From Xanthostigma xanthostigma (taxonomy: Eukaryota; Arthropoda; Insecta; Raphidioptera; Raphidiidae), in contig OY754464.1 in NCBI GenBank assembly GCA_963575645.1, positions 43,886,192-43,950,191 of the forward strand: DNA of 64,000 nt. Direction: 5' to 3'. Below the pieces are notes generated by a model. The model was not told the DNA's origin. It saw only the letters and a list, made by a program, of their open reading frames with translations, and did not search any database. This document shows positions 33,576 through 45,476 of this stretch, in pieces. Every line of letters begins with the position of its first letter. The first letter of the stretch is position 1. A program made the translations under genes and the position numbers.

Positions 33576-33785
33576 AACCAGTGGGTGTATATATGCGCAA
33601 GTAATTCAAAAAATACAAGGCGCGAAATTTTACATAATATACCCCGGCGTTATGTTTGAAAATCGGTATATTTTTAACGACACTTTGAGCTTAATATTAT
33701 TAAATTAACTTAATCTGAGAAAAAAATAACAGTTGAAAATATATAAAAACAGAAAAGAAAAAAAAATTAATAAATTATTACAAAT
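33576..33785 (+). repeat. Head segment of the NRF1-module family, solo
   Basis: It begins AACCAGTGGGTGTATATATG and continues through CAAGGCGCGAAATTTTAC, TTTGAAAATCGGTATATTTT and TGAGCTTAATATTATTAAAT, as does the head of the large palindrome at 34792. After about 33785 it diverges. Confidence 0.7.
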
Positions 33786-34044
33786 TTAGGTTTATAACTA
33801 TAAAAGCGTTCGATGTAAACTCTATGATCGTTTATTAGTCACAACCAAGCTCTCTTTTTATTAATAAATATTTTATTATTCTTGTCTTTAGTCTGTCAAA
33901 ATTTTAACTATCAAAACATTATTCAAGAAAGTTGTGAAGAAAAATCCATAATCTGGAGGCGTCCGCCACTTTGGATATATGCATTGTTACTAGACTTATA
34001 TTAATTACGAAATTTTAAAGCTTTAGCTTAATTAGATGTAGACG

Positions 34045-34790
34045 AAAAAAATCCAGCCAATTAGGCGGCGGGCCCATTCCAACTAATGGAGAATAATAAT
34101 ATTGACTTTTGACTTATAACAAAGAAAATAAAATTTCTGTTAACGCGTGAGGTGACGCGGGTAACGGTTAGTACTAGACATTATGATATTTGCTATTCGT
34201 CATTTTCATGGTTCTCTATATAATATGTTATCATGTCATGTAAAAATTAAACAAAGAATGCTTGTCGACTGCTACACTAACATTTTTTTTATTTTCAAAA
34301 TATTCCCGAAACTATAGGTAAGTTAAGAAAAAACGTTTTTATAAATTTCTTGTAAAAACCGATAGAATAATAAACCGTTATTAAAAAATATGCCATTATT
34401 ATATACAAACAACTTTATAACATATACCTATCGCTTCTGTGCATGCGTCGACTATTTTCCAAAAAACTTTTTAGAAAGCTTTCTTGTAAAATATAATAAT
34501 AAACCTTTTTAAAAATACACCATTATTATATAAAAAAACAACGATAGCATATATATCTCTTGCGCATGCGCCGATATTCCCCAAAAAATTTGCAAAACTC
34601 TTGTAAAAGTAGATAGAATAATGAACCGTCATGAAAAGTATACCATTATTACATCAAAACAACTTTTAGCATATACATCTTCTGCGCATGCGTCGACTTT
34701 TCCGTCAAAAATTGTTTTAAAAAACTTTCTCATAATATAGAGTACCTAATAAATTATTATAAAAAGTACATTATTAATACGTATATGTAT
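34045..34790 (+). repeat. Composite repeat: segment shared with 8.1 kb plus three module copies
   Basis: 34045-34260 matches 8095-8290. It is followed by modules with GCATGCGTCGAC (34442), GCGCATGCGCC (34564) and GCGCATGCGTCG (34686), spaced about 122 bp. It directly abuts the large palindrome. Confidence 0.7.
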
Positions 34791-35454
34791 AAACCAGTGG
34801 GAGTATATGCCCAACTAATTCAAGAATTACAAGGCGCGATATTTTACATCATATACCCCGGTGTTTTGTTTGAAAATCGGTGTATATATTTAACGACGCT
34901 TGGAGCTTAATAATATAACTTAATTTACTTAATCTGAGAAAAAAATAACAGTTGAAAATATTGAAACACAGAAAGGAAAAAATAATTTTAATAATTTCAT
35001 GGTTTTCTATGTAATATGTTCTGTCATGCAAAAATTAAACAAAGAATTACCTAACTAACATCTTCAGAACGAAAGAACAACAGATTTTTTTTCAAAATAT
35101 TTCTGAAATGATGAGTTTAGAAAAAAAATACATACCTTTCTTGTAAAAACAGATAGAAAAATAAACCGTTATGAAATGTACCCTATTATTATATATAAAA
35201 ACAACTTTATAGCATATATGCGCCGACTTTCGCTAAAATAATTTTTTACAAAACTTTCTTTAGGTAACCGGACTCCATATCCGCGGACAAAATATCCCCG
35301 ACAAAATATCCTTGTTAAAATATCCTTGGACAAAATATCCTTGAGACAAAATATCCATGAGACAAAATGTCCTTTGTCAGAATATCCGTGGACAAAAAAT
35401 GCAAAAAAAAATTGACTTTCTACATATAATTCTTTATAACTGTTTCTGACGTCA

Positions 35455-36380
35455 ATTCCGGGGTGAACGATAAACGGGTATGCGAATTGTAATTCCGGAG
35501 TGAACGATAAAGGGGTATGCGAATTGTCTCGCAGTGAAACGGGAAGGGGCAAATGTGGAGTTTTTAAAAAAACAAATCCGGGGTGAACGATAAACGGGTA
35601 TGCGAATTGTAATTCCGGGGTGAACGATAAAGGGGTATGCGAATTGTCTCGCAGTGAAACGGGAAGGGGCAAATGTGGAGTTTTTAAAAAAACAATTCCG
35701 GGGTGAACGATAAACGGGTATGCGAATTGTAATTCCGGGGTGAACGATAAACGGGTATGCGAATTGTAATTCCGGGGTGAACGATAAAGGGGTATGCGAA
35801 TTGTCTCGCAGTGAAACGGGAAGGGGCAAATGTGGAGTTTTTAAAAAAACAATTCCGGGGTGAACGATAAACGGGTATGCGAATTGTAATTCCGGGGTGA
35901 ACGATAAAGGGGTATGCGAATTGTCTCGCAGTGAAACGGGAAGGGGCAAATGTGGAGTTTTTAAAAAAACAATTCCGGGGTGAACGATAAACGGGTATGC
36001 GAATTGTAATTCCGGGGTGAACGATAAAGGGGTATGCGAATTGTCTCGCAGTGAAACGGGAAGGGGCAAATGTGGAGTTTTTAAAAAAACAATTCCGGGG
36101 TGAACAATAAACGGGTATGCGAATTGTAATTCCGGGGTGAACGATAAAGGGGTATGCGAATTGTCTCGCAGTGAAACGGGAAGGGGCAAATGTGGAGTTT
36201 TTAAAAAAACAATTCCGGGGTGAACGATAAACGGGTATGCGAATTGTAATTCCGAGGTGAACGATAAAGGGGTATGCGAATTGTCTCGCAGTGAAACGGG
36301 AAGGGGCAAATGTGGAGTTTTTAAAAAAACAATTCCGGGGTGAACGATAAACGGGTATGCGAATTGTAATTCCGGGGTGA
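35455..36380. repeat. Tandem array, 120-bp unit, about seven copies
   Basis: Units contain TTCCGGGGTGAACGATAAAC, a second TTCCGGGGTGAACG half-unit, and TCTCGCAGTGAAACGGGAAG, spaced 120 bp; one unit carries an extra 40-bp half. Because 120 is divisible by three, a long minus-strand open frame results (LPVSLRDNSHTPLSFT repeats). It has no start context or homology and is not a gene. Units are nearly identical, so the array is young. Confidence 0.88.
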
Positions 36381-36499
36381 ACTAATTTTTTTCATAAATC
36401 CGCCGTAAAATGGAACTTTTTGAGACCGAGATCATTGAAATCCATCTATTTTTCGATTTTCTAGAGCCAAAAAACCAGGTGACCGTGAAAGTGTATAAT

Positions 36500-36640
36500 T
36501 ACCCATTATTTATTGGTCAACGTTTCGGCAATATTTCTTGCCTTCTTAATTTTGTGACTTTTCACTAAAGATTTTTAAGGTCCTGAAGAAGTCAAGAAAA
36601 TTGCCGAAACGTTGATCAATAAATAATGTTCTAGTGAATA
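36500..36640 (+). repeat. Inverted pair with CTGAAGAAG...CCGAAACGTT motif
   Basis: TATTTATTGGTCAACGTTTCGGCAA at about 36509 is mirrored by GCCGAAACGTTGATCAATAAA at about 36603, preceded by CTGAAGAAGTC. It is another example of the motif seen at 7.97, 42.76 and 46.94 kb, here inside the hAT-like element. The first copy is quoted only in part: TTGGTCAACGTTTCGGC. Confidence 0.6.
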
Positions 36641-38298
36641 AAAATTGTTTTTTTATTTTAGCCTTGTATCCCGTATAATTTTATCATACCGTGGATATTA
36701 TGTCCGAAGGATTTTTTGTCTTGAGGATATTTTGTCTGAGGATATTTTGTCCGGGATATTTTGTCCAGGATATTTTGTCCGAGGATATAGAGTCATAGAA
36801 CCCTTTCTTTAAAATAGAATAATAAAACATTATAAAAAGTACACCATTATATAAAAAAAAACAATGGCATAAATATCTTTTGCGCATGCACCGATTTTTC
36901 CCAAAAAAATTACAAAACTCTTGTACAAATAGATCGAATAATAAACCGTTATGAAAAGTATACTATTGTTATATGTATACAAACAACTTTATAACTTATA
37001 CCTTTTCTGCGCATGCGCCGACTTTCCGAAAAAAACATTTTACAAAACTTTCTTGTAAAGTAGAATAATAAAAAATTATAAAAAGTACTACATTATATTA
37101 TAAAAAACAACTATGGCATGTATGTCTTGCGCATGCGCCGACTTTTCCCAAAAATTATACAAAACTCTTATAAAAATAGATCGAATTATAAACCGTTATG
37201 AAAACTATACCATTGTTATATACAAACAACTTTATAACTTATACCTCTTCTGCGCATGCGCCAACTTTCCCTCAAAAAAACATTTCACAAAAATTTCTTG
37301 TAAAGTAGAATAATAAAACATTATTAAAAGTACACCACTATTATATATAAAAAAAACAACGACGGCATTATCCCTTTTGCGCATGCGCCAATTTTCTCTA
37401 GAAAAAATTTAACAAGCTCGCAAAAGTAGATAGTTTATTAAACCGTTATGAAATATACACCATTATTATATAAAAACAAGTTTATAGCAAATATCTCTTC
37501 TGCGCATGCGCCGACTTTCCCTCAAAAAAACATTTACAAAACTTTTTTGTAAAGTAGAATAATAAAACATTATAAAAAGTACACCATTATAATATAAAAA
37601 ACAACTAAGGCATGTATCTCTTTTGCGCATAAAATAAAATATACAAAACTCAAGTAAAAATAGATCGAATAATAAACCGTTATGAAAAGTATACCATTGT
37701 TATAATATACAAACAACTTTATAACTTATACCTCTTCTGCGCATTCGCCGAGTTTCCTTCAAAAAAACATTTTACAAAACTTTCTTGTAAAATAGATTAA
37801 AAAAAACATTATTAATAGTACACCACTATTATATAAAAAAAACCGATTTTCCCCAAAAAATTTACAAAAATTTCTAGTAAAAATAGAATAATAAACCGTT
37901 TAAAAACTATATTATTATTATATAAAACAACATTATAAGAGATATATTCTTTTACGCATGCGCCGATGTTCCCCAAAAAGAATAGGCCACTTCATATTTG
38001 CATATCAAACATCCTCCCAAAATTTGGTTTCAATCCGCTCATCCGTGGTGTCGGAATGGTAAGAAATGTCAAAAATGACGTTTGCATCTGTCAAAGTATT
38101 ATGTTCTAATAATTATAGTATTTCAAATTGTTAACTTAGAAGGCGTTGCATTTCACATTTTCGAAACGGCATCCGTTTTTGAACAAATGCTATCTTTTTA
38201 TTTCATTACTAGTGGGTAAGCCTGTCTCCGTCAGGCGCAATATCGTAATCCGACAATTCAAAATAGCATATTTCTTTATACATTATAACAAATAATAA

Positions 38299-38815
38299 TC
38301 TATCATCAAAATATGGGATTTTTCTTTAAAAAAATTATTCGTAGTTGAAACCGTGACTGATTGACTGATTTATCAACGCACAGCTCAAACCATTGAACCG
38401 ATTGGGCGGAAATTTGGCACACGGATAGTTATTATAAGGTTGGTATCCGCTAAGAATAGATTTTTTAAAATTAAACCCCCGTAAGGATGTGTAGGGGGTT
38501 CAAAATTTGCATCGAGAAATCATATAAGATGTAACAATTCGAAAATGCGCAGGATTACTCCAGTCAACAAATAAATAAACACGTGTTTCATGCTTTTTCA
38601 AAAACAACCCCCTCGGGGGGTGAAAAGAGGTAAATAGTTTAAAAATCAACTTAGGTGTCATTTTCAAGGTTTTGTCAGGACGTTGATCACGTGAATGTAT
38701 ACCATTTTGAAATTTATTAGGGAGTCTACGTCGAGAAAGGAGTAACTATGCCAAATAATGGGAATGCATCCGTGTTTCGTCTTAATTGCGTGCAACGCCG
38801 CTGGTAACGGCTAGT
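38299..38815 (+). mobile_element. Helitron-like segment, 3' end GTAACGG-CTAG|T
   Basis: The 3' side ends GCCGCTGGTAACGGCTAG followed by T, typical of insect Helitrons (CTRR then T). The interior has the characteristic phrase ACCGATTGGGCGGAAATTTG. The proposed 5' end is TC at 38299, a guess. On the minus strand, CTAG at 38209-38212 preceded by a GCCTG/CAGGC hairpin may be a second Helitron end. Confidence 0.4.
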
Positions 38816-39032
38816 AATGTATAAATATCAAGTGGAATAAAATGGAAATCATTGACGTCGGCAGGGATCGAACTCGGTACATTGCCCCTACTGATTTTTC
38901 CACTACATCAAGGAGCTCTGTCAACAGTCAACAAATCGAAATAACAATTGAAAAAATTTGTAACAATGTGCCAACAAATAGAAAAATTCCAAACAATGAA
39001 AAAAATAATGTTAATGTATTTCAGTTACATTT

Positions 39033-39514
39033 TTAGGCGCGACCCAAGCTTTATCTGGAAGCGCCTATATGTACTCGCTTTGTCTGTGAATCTGTGAATC
39101 TGTGTGTCACGTTTTTTTGTGTCACGCGTATAGCCCAAACGCCTTAACCGATTTTAAAAAACTTTTTTTTGTTCGATTCGTCTCCGCGTAACTTAGCTCG
39201 TAACGTCGGCCGATTTTTGAATTTTAAACCCAGAGGGGAGCAATAAGGAAAAAACGAAGTTCAATTTAAATCAGATCGGTTCGAAACCTGTCTTAAACGA
39301 AAGAGGAGAAAATTTTACATGAATTTCGTACAACAGAATATGCCTAATCAGTTTTTTTATACAGATTTATATAGAAATAATTTCAATTTGATACAACCGA
39401 TGGCAAACATTTTTCGGTTATCTCTCGCTGTTGCACGGTTTAACATGGCAATTTAAAAATTGCGTATGTTCTGTCTTCAAATAAAATTGGTCGATAATGT
39501 TATTTATTACAATA
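39033..39514 (+). repeat. ~480-bp dispersed repeat, copy A
   Basis: It starts TTTTAGGCGCGACCCAAGC, with an AGGCGC/GCGCCT inverted pair, and includes TCTGTGTGTCACG, GCGTAACTTAGCTCGTAACG, CAGAGGGGAGCAATAAGG and TAACATGGCAATTTAAAAA, ending TTATTTATTACAAT. The second copy lies inverted at 56190-56655. It fills part of the loop of the giant palindrome. Confidence 0.8.
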
Positions 39515-41149
39515 ATGAAATAAAAAGATACCATTTGTTCAAAAACGGATGCCGTTTCGAATATTTGTGAAATGCAACGCCTTCTTAGTTAACAATTTGA
39601 ATAACTAATTATTATTAGAACATAAAACTATGACAAATGCAAACGTCATTTTTGACATTTCTTACCATTCCGACACCACGGATGAGCGGATTGAAACCAA
39701 ATTTTGGGAGAATGTTTGATATGCAAATATGAAGTGGCCTATTGTTTTTGGGGAACATCGGCGCATGCGTAAAAGAATATATCTCTTATAATGTTGTTTT
39801 ATATAATAATAATATAGTTTTTTAAACGGTTTATTATTCTATTTTTACTAGAAATTTTTGTAAATTTTTTGGGGAAAATCGGTGCATGCGCAAAAGAGAT
39901 AATATATGCCGTCGTTGTTTTTTCTTTATATGATAGTGGTGTACTTTTAATAATGATTTTTATTCTATTTTACAAGAAAGTTTTGTAAAATGTTTTTTTG
40001 AGGGAAAGTTGGCGCATGCGCAGAAGAGGTATAAGTTATAAAGTTGTTTGTATATAACAATGGCATACTTTTCATAACGGTTTATTATTCGATCTATTTT
40101 TACAAGAGTTTTGTATATTTTTTTGTGAAAAATCGGCGCATGCGCAAAAGAGATACATGCCTTAGTTGTTTTTTATATAATAATGGTGTACTTTTTATGA
40201 TGTTTTATTATTCTACTTTACAAGAAAGTCTTGTAAAATGTTTTTTTGAAGGAAAGTCGGCGCATGCGCAGAAGAGATATATAATAATGCTGTATATTTC
40301 ATAACGGTTTATTATACTATCTATTTTTGCGAGCTTTTTAATTCTTTTTAGAGAAAATTGGCGCATGCGCAAAAGGGATATATGCCGTCGTTTTTTTTTA
40401 TATAATAGTGGTGTACTTTTAATAATGGTTTATTATTCTACTTTATTAGAAAGTTTTGTAAAATGTTTTTTTAGGGAAATTCGGCGCATGCGCAGAAGAG
40501 GTATAAGTTATAAAGTTGTTTGTATATAACAATGGTATACTTTTCATAACGGTTTATTATTCGATCTATTTGTACAAGAGATTTGTTAATTTTTTTGGGA
40601 AAAATCGGCGCATGCACAAAAGATATTCATGCCATCGTTGTTTCTTATATAATAATGGTGTACTTTTTATAATGTTTTATTATTCTATTTTAAAGAAAGT
40701 TTTGTAAAAAATTCTTTTAGCGAAAGTTGGCGCATATATGCTATAAAGTTGTTTTTATATAATAATTGGGTACATTGCATAACGGTTTATTTTCTATCTG
40801 TTTTTACAAGAAAGTTATGAATTTTTTTTCTTAACTCATAATTTCAGAAATATTTTTTAAAAAAATCTGTTGTTCATTCGTTCTGAAGATAGTAGTTAGG
40901 TAGTTCTTTGTTTACTTTTATCATGACATAACATATTACATAGAGAACCATGAAATGAATGCTTTCTGTGTTTCAATATTTTCAACTGTTATTTTTTTCT
41001 CAGATTAAGTAAATTAAGTTATATTATTAAGCTCCAAGCGTCGTTAAATATATACACCGATTTTCAAACAAAACACCGGGGTATAAGTATGATGTAAAAT
41101 ATCGCGCCTTGTAATTCTTGAATTACTTGGGCATATACTCCCACTGGTT

Positions 41150-42469
41150 ATGATATGTACCAGAATTTTTATGAGCGATGACTCGCATACGCGTAACAAA
41201 AATGGTGTAGATTTAACTGTGCGTGATTATATTATACGATTGTAAATTATTTGACGGATAGTAAAGAGTTTAATTCAAAGCGTCATTAAAAATATAAACC
41301 GATTTTACGCCGCTGATTGTGCTGTTTTTTCAAGACATATGGTTCAATTGGAAATATAATCTTTAACAGTTTTATAGCAAGAAGAAACTAAAAAAATGTG
41401 TGTGCCCATTCAGTGAAATTTTACCGTACAATTAAGGCTGTCGGAACGCTCTAAGATTACACATAAAATAGGGCTTCGGCTCCCAATTGATTATTGACTT
41501 ATTAGTCAACATTTTGCAAAAATTATTTTTTATAAGGAAGATAAAAGACCAATCTCGGTTCCTAGCGGAGTACTTTTTTAATTAATGTATTATTTTCTAG
41601 AAAAAAATTGATAATAATTGCGCGAAAAATGCTAATTTTCAAAGTCACACTACAGCTTTATTAATACTTATTTGATAAAACTGTTCCGTGAGAAACCGAA
41701 AGTGAACCTTCCTTTTTCGAAAAAGCTCAAAAAATTTTCGAATATGTCCAAAAAAATGGTGTAATCTATTGGGAGCGGTACCCTTGCAATGGCTTTTTTT
41801 TGCATCGTGGTGTAGCGGCAACTGGTGACAATATTTCAAACTGATATTTAACCCCGCCTGCGAATACAAAATTACGACAAACGCTTTTGTAAATAGTAGA
41901 GGAAAGTGGTGTCAAACATCGAATAATATGTATTTATATTTCTATATTCAGATTTTATATTTAAAAAAAAGTCAATCACATGTTGGGAACGCACATGCTA
42001 GGGTTTCGTTGTATTCGCACGACGATAATATATTTATAAAAATATTCTCACGAATAGTTGCAAACTGTTGTAGTTGATATCTGTCAAAATTTGATACATT
42101 TTAACATAAAGATTTGCTTGTGTTAAAAAATCCTACCTCAGGACCGTTTTGTTTTCATATCGTGTAATTTTTATTGAAAGTAGTAACTAAAGAATTTTTC
42201 TATAATTTTTTGTATGGATAGTTTAGAAATTGGAGGTGGGGCTTTTGGATAAAAAATTTTAAAGCAAATTCTTCGTTTCTTATAACATTTCTATTGCATT
42301 TTAAGAAATACACCCCACTCAATTAAACTATAAGGCGGAAAAAAATATTTTGATTACACTTTCAACTCATGAGAGAGGGTTCAAAAAAAATGTTTACAAA
42401 AGATCATCATATCTTTTTTTAATAACTATAAGAGGAGATAAATATAAAAATTAAATAATATAATTGAAT
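41150..42469. other. No gene seen
   Basis: AT-rich DNA. A 74-codon minus-strand frame at 41645-41869 has no recognisable motif. Nothing else stands out. Confidence 0.4.
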
Positions 42470-42850
42470 TAATCAATAAATAAAATTATCGACCAATTTT
42501 TCAGACAAATATACCTATTAACAAAAAATATAAAAATTAACGGATTTGGATCTTCTTCAGAACTGATCTAAAATAAATTATAAGAATTAATTAATAATTA
42601 GTTTCTAATTGGTTTTTGAAAAAAAATTATAAAAAAATGTTTGTTATTATTTTTTCAATATTTGATAATTAAAAACTTAAAGCGAATTTTATTCAAAAAC
42701 CAATTAGAAACTGATTATTAATTAATTTTTATATTTTTTAGATCAGTTCTGAAGAAGATCCAAATCCGGACCGAAACGTTAATGTATTCATTTTTATATT
42801 TTTTGTTAATATATTTGTCTGAAAAATTGGTCAATAATTTTATTTATTGA
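42470..42850. repeat. Palindrome with hammerhead-like motif in the right arm
   Basis: Arms 42470-42615 and 42685-42850 are inverted (TCAATAAATAAAATTATCGACC outermost, AACCAATTAGAAACTGATT innermost; quoted in part as AATAAATAAAATTATCGACC). The right arm contains CTGAAGAAGATCC and then GGACCGAAACGTTAATG; the left arm lacks the last 22 bp of this. Confidence 0.75.
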
Positions 42851-42934
42851 AGAATATCATCCCTTAACAACCGGCGAAACTTCTTTTGTTTTATGTTGTA
42901 TGAATTTAGGCCAGTCATATCTAACATTAAACTT

Positions 42935-45476
42935 GCAAACTAACATGTAGTTCTGATTTTTTAATATATTGTTAGGACCACTACCAGTAGCGTATATCCA
43001 AGTTTGCAGCTTCGAAAGACCTGTGCTAACTTTGCAGCACTCAAAAAACTGCAAAATTTTCGCACTTTTTTTGGTATTCTCAATATAGGTCTTAAACTAT
43101 GCATTTTTTTATAAAATATTTTTTATACGTTTTTAAGTAGACTAAAATTGCTACAATCTGAGACAAGAACCAGCTCTGTAGGTTCAATACTTACCGAGAT
43201 ACAGCTTTCCAAAAATTGACCAGTTTTTTCTACAAAGTGAAATTTTAAGATTTGGTCAATTTTTGACCCCGATATCGGGGAAAATACTCATTTTAAGGGA
43301 AATATCATAGGAACATATATTGTAGCAAATGTAATTAGCTTTAATTTAAGCAGAGAACGACGTCTGTAGGCCATATAGTTTACTCACAAATTTTAAAAAT
43401 CCAAAAAATGAGAAAACTGCATTTTCGCAAATTTAAATTTAATACCTAATAATCGTTATGTAAATCCATTCAGTGATTTTAATGTGGTTGAGTAACCAAA
43501 TTGAGTAGCATAGTAGCATAAACGAGTAACATAATAAAAAAAAATAACATAATTGATAACATCATAAAAAAATTATGCAGTTTTTGACAAAATACCGTCG
43601 TATTTCAGCCATTTTGTAAAAAATATTTACAAATTATATTCATGAACCTTCCTCGTTTATCGCTCTTTCTATTACCGAAAACAATTTCAAAATCCGGTGC
43701 GTGGTTTAGTAGAAGAGAGCGGAGAAAAAGACAGAGACTTTGTTTTTAACTGTGAAGTCTTTGACAAAATACCGTCGTATTTCTGCCATTTTGAAAAAAT
43801 ATTTACAAATTGTATACAGAAACCTTCCTCGTATATTGATCTTTCTATTAGCGAAAACCATTTCAAAATCCGGTGCGTGGTTTAGAAGAAATGACCGGTG
43901 AAAAAGACAAGGACAGTCAGAGACTCTGATTTTAACTATGTAGGCTTTGATAAAATTCCGTCGTAGTTCAGTTATTTTGTAAAAAATATTTATAAATTAT
44001 ATACAGAAACCTTCCTCGTTTATTGCTCTTTCTACTATCGAAAACCATTTTTAGGTTCGGCGCATGGTTTAGAAGAAATGAGCGGAGAAAAAGACAAAGA
44101 CAGACAGAGACTGTTTTTAACTATGCAGTCTTTGACAAGACAACGTCGGTGTTCTTCTAAACTATGCGCCGTATCGTAAAATGGTTTCCGGTAATAGAAA
44201 GAGCGATAAGCATGGAAGGTTTCTGTATATAATTTGTAAATAGTTTTTACAAAATGCCTGAACTACGACAGTGTTTTAGCTCAGACTGCATAGTTAAAAA
44301 TAGAGCTTCTGTCTGTCTTTGTCTTTTTCTCACTTCTTCTAAGCCATGCGCCGGATCTAAAAATGGTTTTCGGTAGTCGAAAGAGCAATAAACGAGGAAG
44401 GTTTCTGTATATAATTTATAAATATTTTTTACAAAATACCTGAACTACGACGGAATTTTAGCAAAGACTACATAGTTAAAATCAGAGTCTCTGACTGTCT
44501 TTGTCTTTTTCACCGGTCATTTCTTCTAAACCACGCACCGGATTTTGAAATGGTTTTCGCTAATAGAAAGATCAATATACGAGGAAGGTTTCTGTATACA
44601 ATTTGTAAATATTTTTTCAAAATGGCTGAAATACGACGGTATTTTGTCAAAGACTGCACAGTTAAAAACAAAGTCTCTGTCTTTTTCTCCGCTCTCTTCT
44701 ACTAAACCACGCACCGGATTTTGAAATTGTTTTCGGTAATAGAAAGAGCGATAAACGAGGAAGGTTCATGAATATAATTTGTAAATATTTTTTACAAAAT
44801 GGCTGAAATACGACGGTATTTTGTCAAAAACTGCATAATTTTTTTATGATGTTATCAATTATGTTATTTTTTTTTATTATGTTACTCGTTTATGCTACTA
44901 TGCTACTCAATTTGGTTACTCAACCACATTAAAATCACTGAATGGATTTACATAACGATTATTAGGTATTAAATTTAAATTTGCGAAAATGCAGTTTTCT
45001 CATTTTTTGGATTTTTAAAATTTGTGAGTAAACTATATGGCCTACAGACGTCGTTCTCTGCTTAAATTAAAGCTAATTACATTTGCTACAATATATGTTC
45101 CTATGATATTTCCCTTAAAATGAGTATTTTCCCCGATATCGGGGTCAAAAATTGACCAAATCTTAAAATTTCACTTTGTAGAAAAAACTGGTCAATTTTT
45201 GGAAAGCTGTATCTCGGTAAGTATTGAACCTACAGAGCTGGTTCTTGTCTCAGATTGTAGCAATTTTAGTCTACTTAAAAACGTATAAAAAATATTTTAT
45301 AAAAAAATGCATAGTTTAAGACCTATATTGAGAATACCAAAAAAAGTGCGAAAATTTTGCAGTTTTTTGAGTGCTGCAAAGTTAGCACAGGTCTTTCGAA
45401 GCTGCAAACTTGGATATACGCTACTGGTAGTGGTCCTAACAATATATTAAAAAATCAGAACTACATGTTAGTTTGC
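42935..45476. repeat. 2.5-kb near-perfect palindrome, 1.2-kb arms with tandem units
   Basis: Arms mirror each other about 44205.5 with no net length difference at the points I checked (for example 43445 pairs with 44966, and 43697 with 44714). Only scattered single-base differences were seen, apart from the diverged central ~200 bp. From about 43550 inwards each arm is a head-to-tail array of units about 175-185 bp long (CTTCCTCGTTTAT, GGTGCGTGGTTTAG, AGAAAAAGACA). At the left boundary a minus-strand frame (LQTWIYATGSGPNNIL, then across the border FNVRYDWPKFIQHKTK) runs out of the palindrome and stops at about 42857. Confidence 0.88.

Larger units (their letters stand above)
35262..36802. mobile_element. 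hAT-like element (8-bp TSD) with internal 120-bp satellite
   Basis: CTTTCTTT flanks the element at 35254-35261 and 36803-36810. The ends AGGTAACCGGACTC and its imperfect inverse (GAGTCATAGAACC) are followed inwards by many copies of GGACAAAATATCC/GGATATTTTGTCC, forming subterminal repeats in both arms. An 8-bp duplication and subterminal repeats are hAT traits. There is no transposase. It interrupts the left arm of the large palindrome, so it is younger than that arm. Confidence 0.75.
36880..40740. promoter_or_regulatory. Clustered NRF1/Erect-wing-type consensus sites
   Basis: The core YGCGCATGCGC recurs about once per module, for example near 37012, 37130, 37253, 37381, 37501, 37957, 39761, 40012, 40137, 40259, 40363 and 40484. 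This decamer is the established palindromic site of the NRF1 family (Erect wing in flies). Whether it is bound or functional here is inference. Confidence 0.45.
34792..41149. repeat. Giant palindrome of ~120-bp GCGCATGCGC modules
   Basis: The left end AACCAGTGGGAGTATATGCCC returns inverted at 41149. The left arm is 34792-35253 plus 36811-38215, the right arm 39515-41149; the gap in the left arm is a hAT-like insertion. Each arm carries about eight to ten tandem modules of 120-125 bp, built from AATAAACCGTTATGAAAAG, a TTATATA-rich stretch and a GCGCATGCGC core. The inner ends share AACGGCATCCGTTTTTGAAC. The loop (38216-39514) contains Helitron-like and other repeats. No coding capacity; open frames across the modules are accidental. 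Confidence 0.85.

Noticed and set aside
35452-36309. 285-codon minus-strand open frame with repeated LPVSLRDNSHTPLSFT
   Set aside because: Produced by a 120-bp satellite whose period is a multiple of three; no start context or family.
34792-41149. CRISPR array
   Set aside because: Repeats are about 120 bp with no unique spacers, are palindromic on a large scale, and the genome is eukaryotic.
43697-43885. Paired 62-codon frames (also 44526-44714) as a small gene family
   Set aside because: They are the two arms of one palindrome reading through tandem units; no start context or homology.
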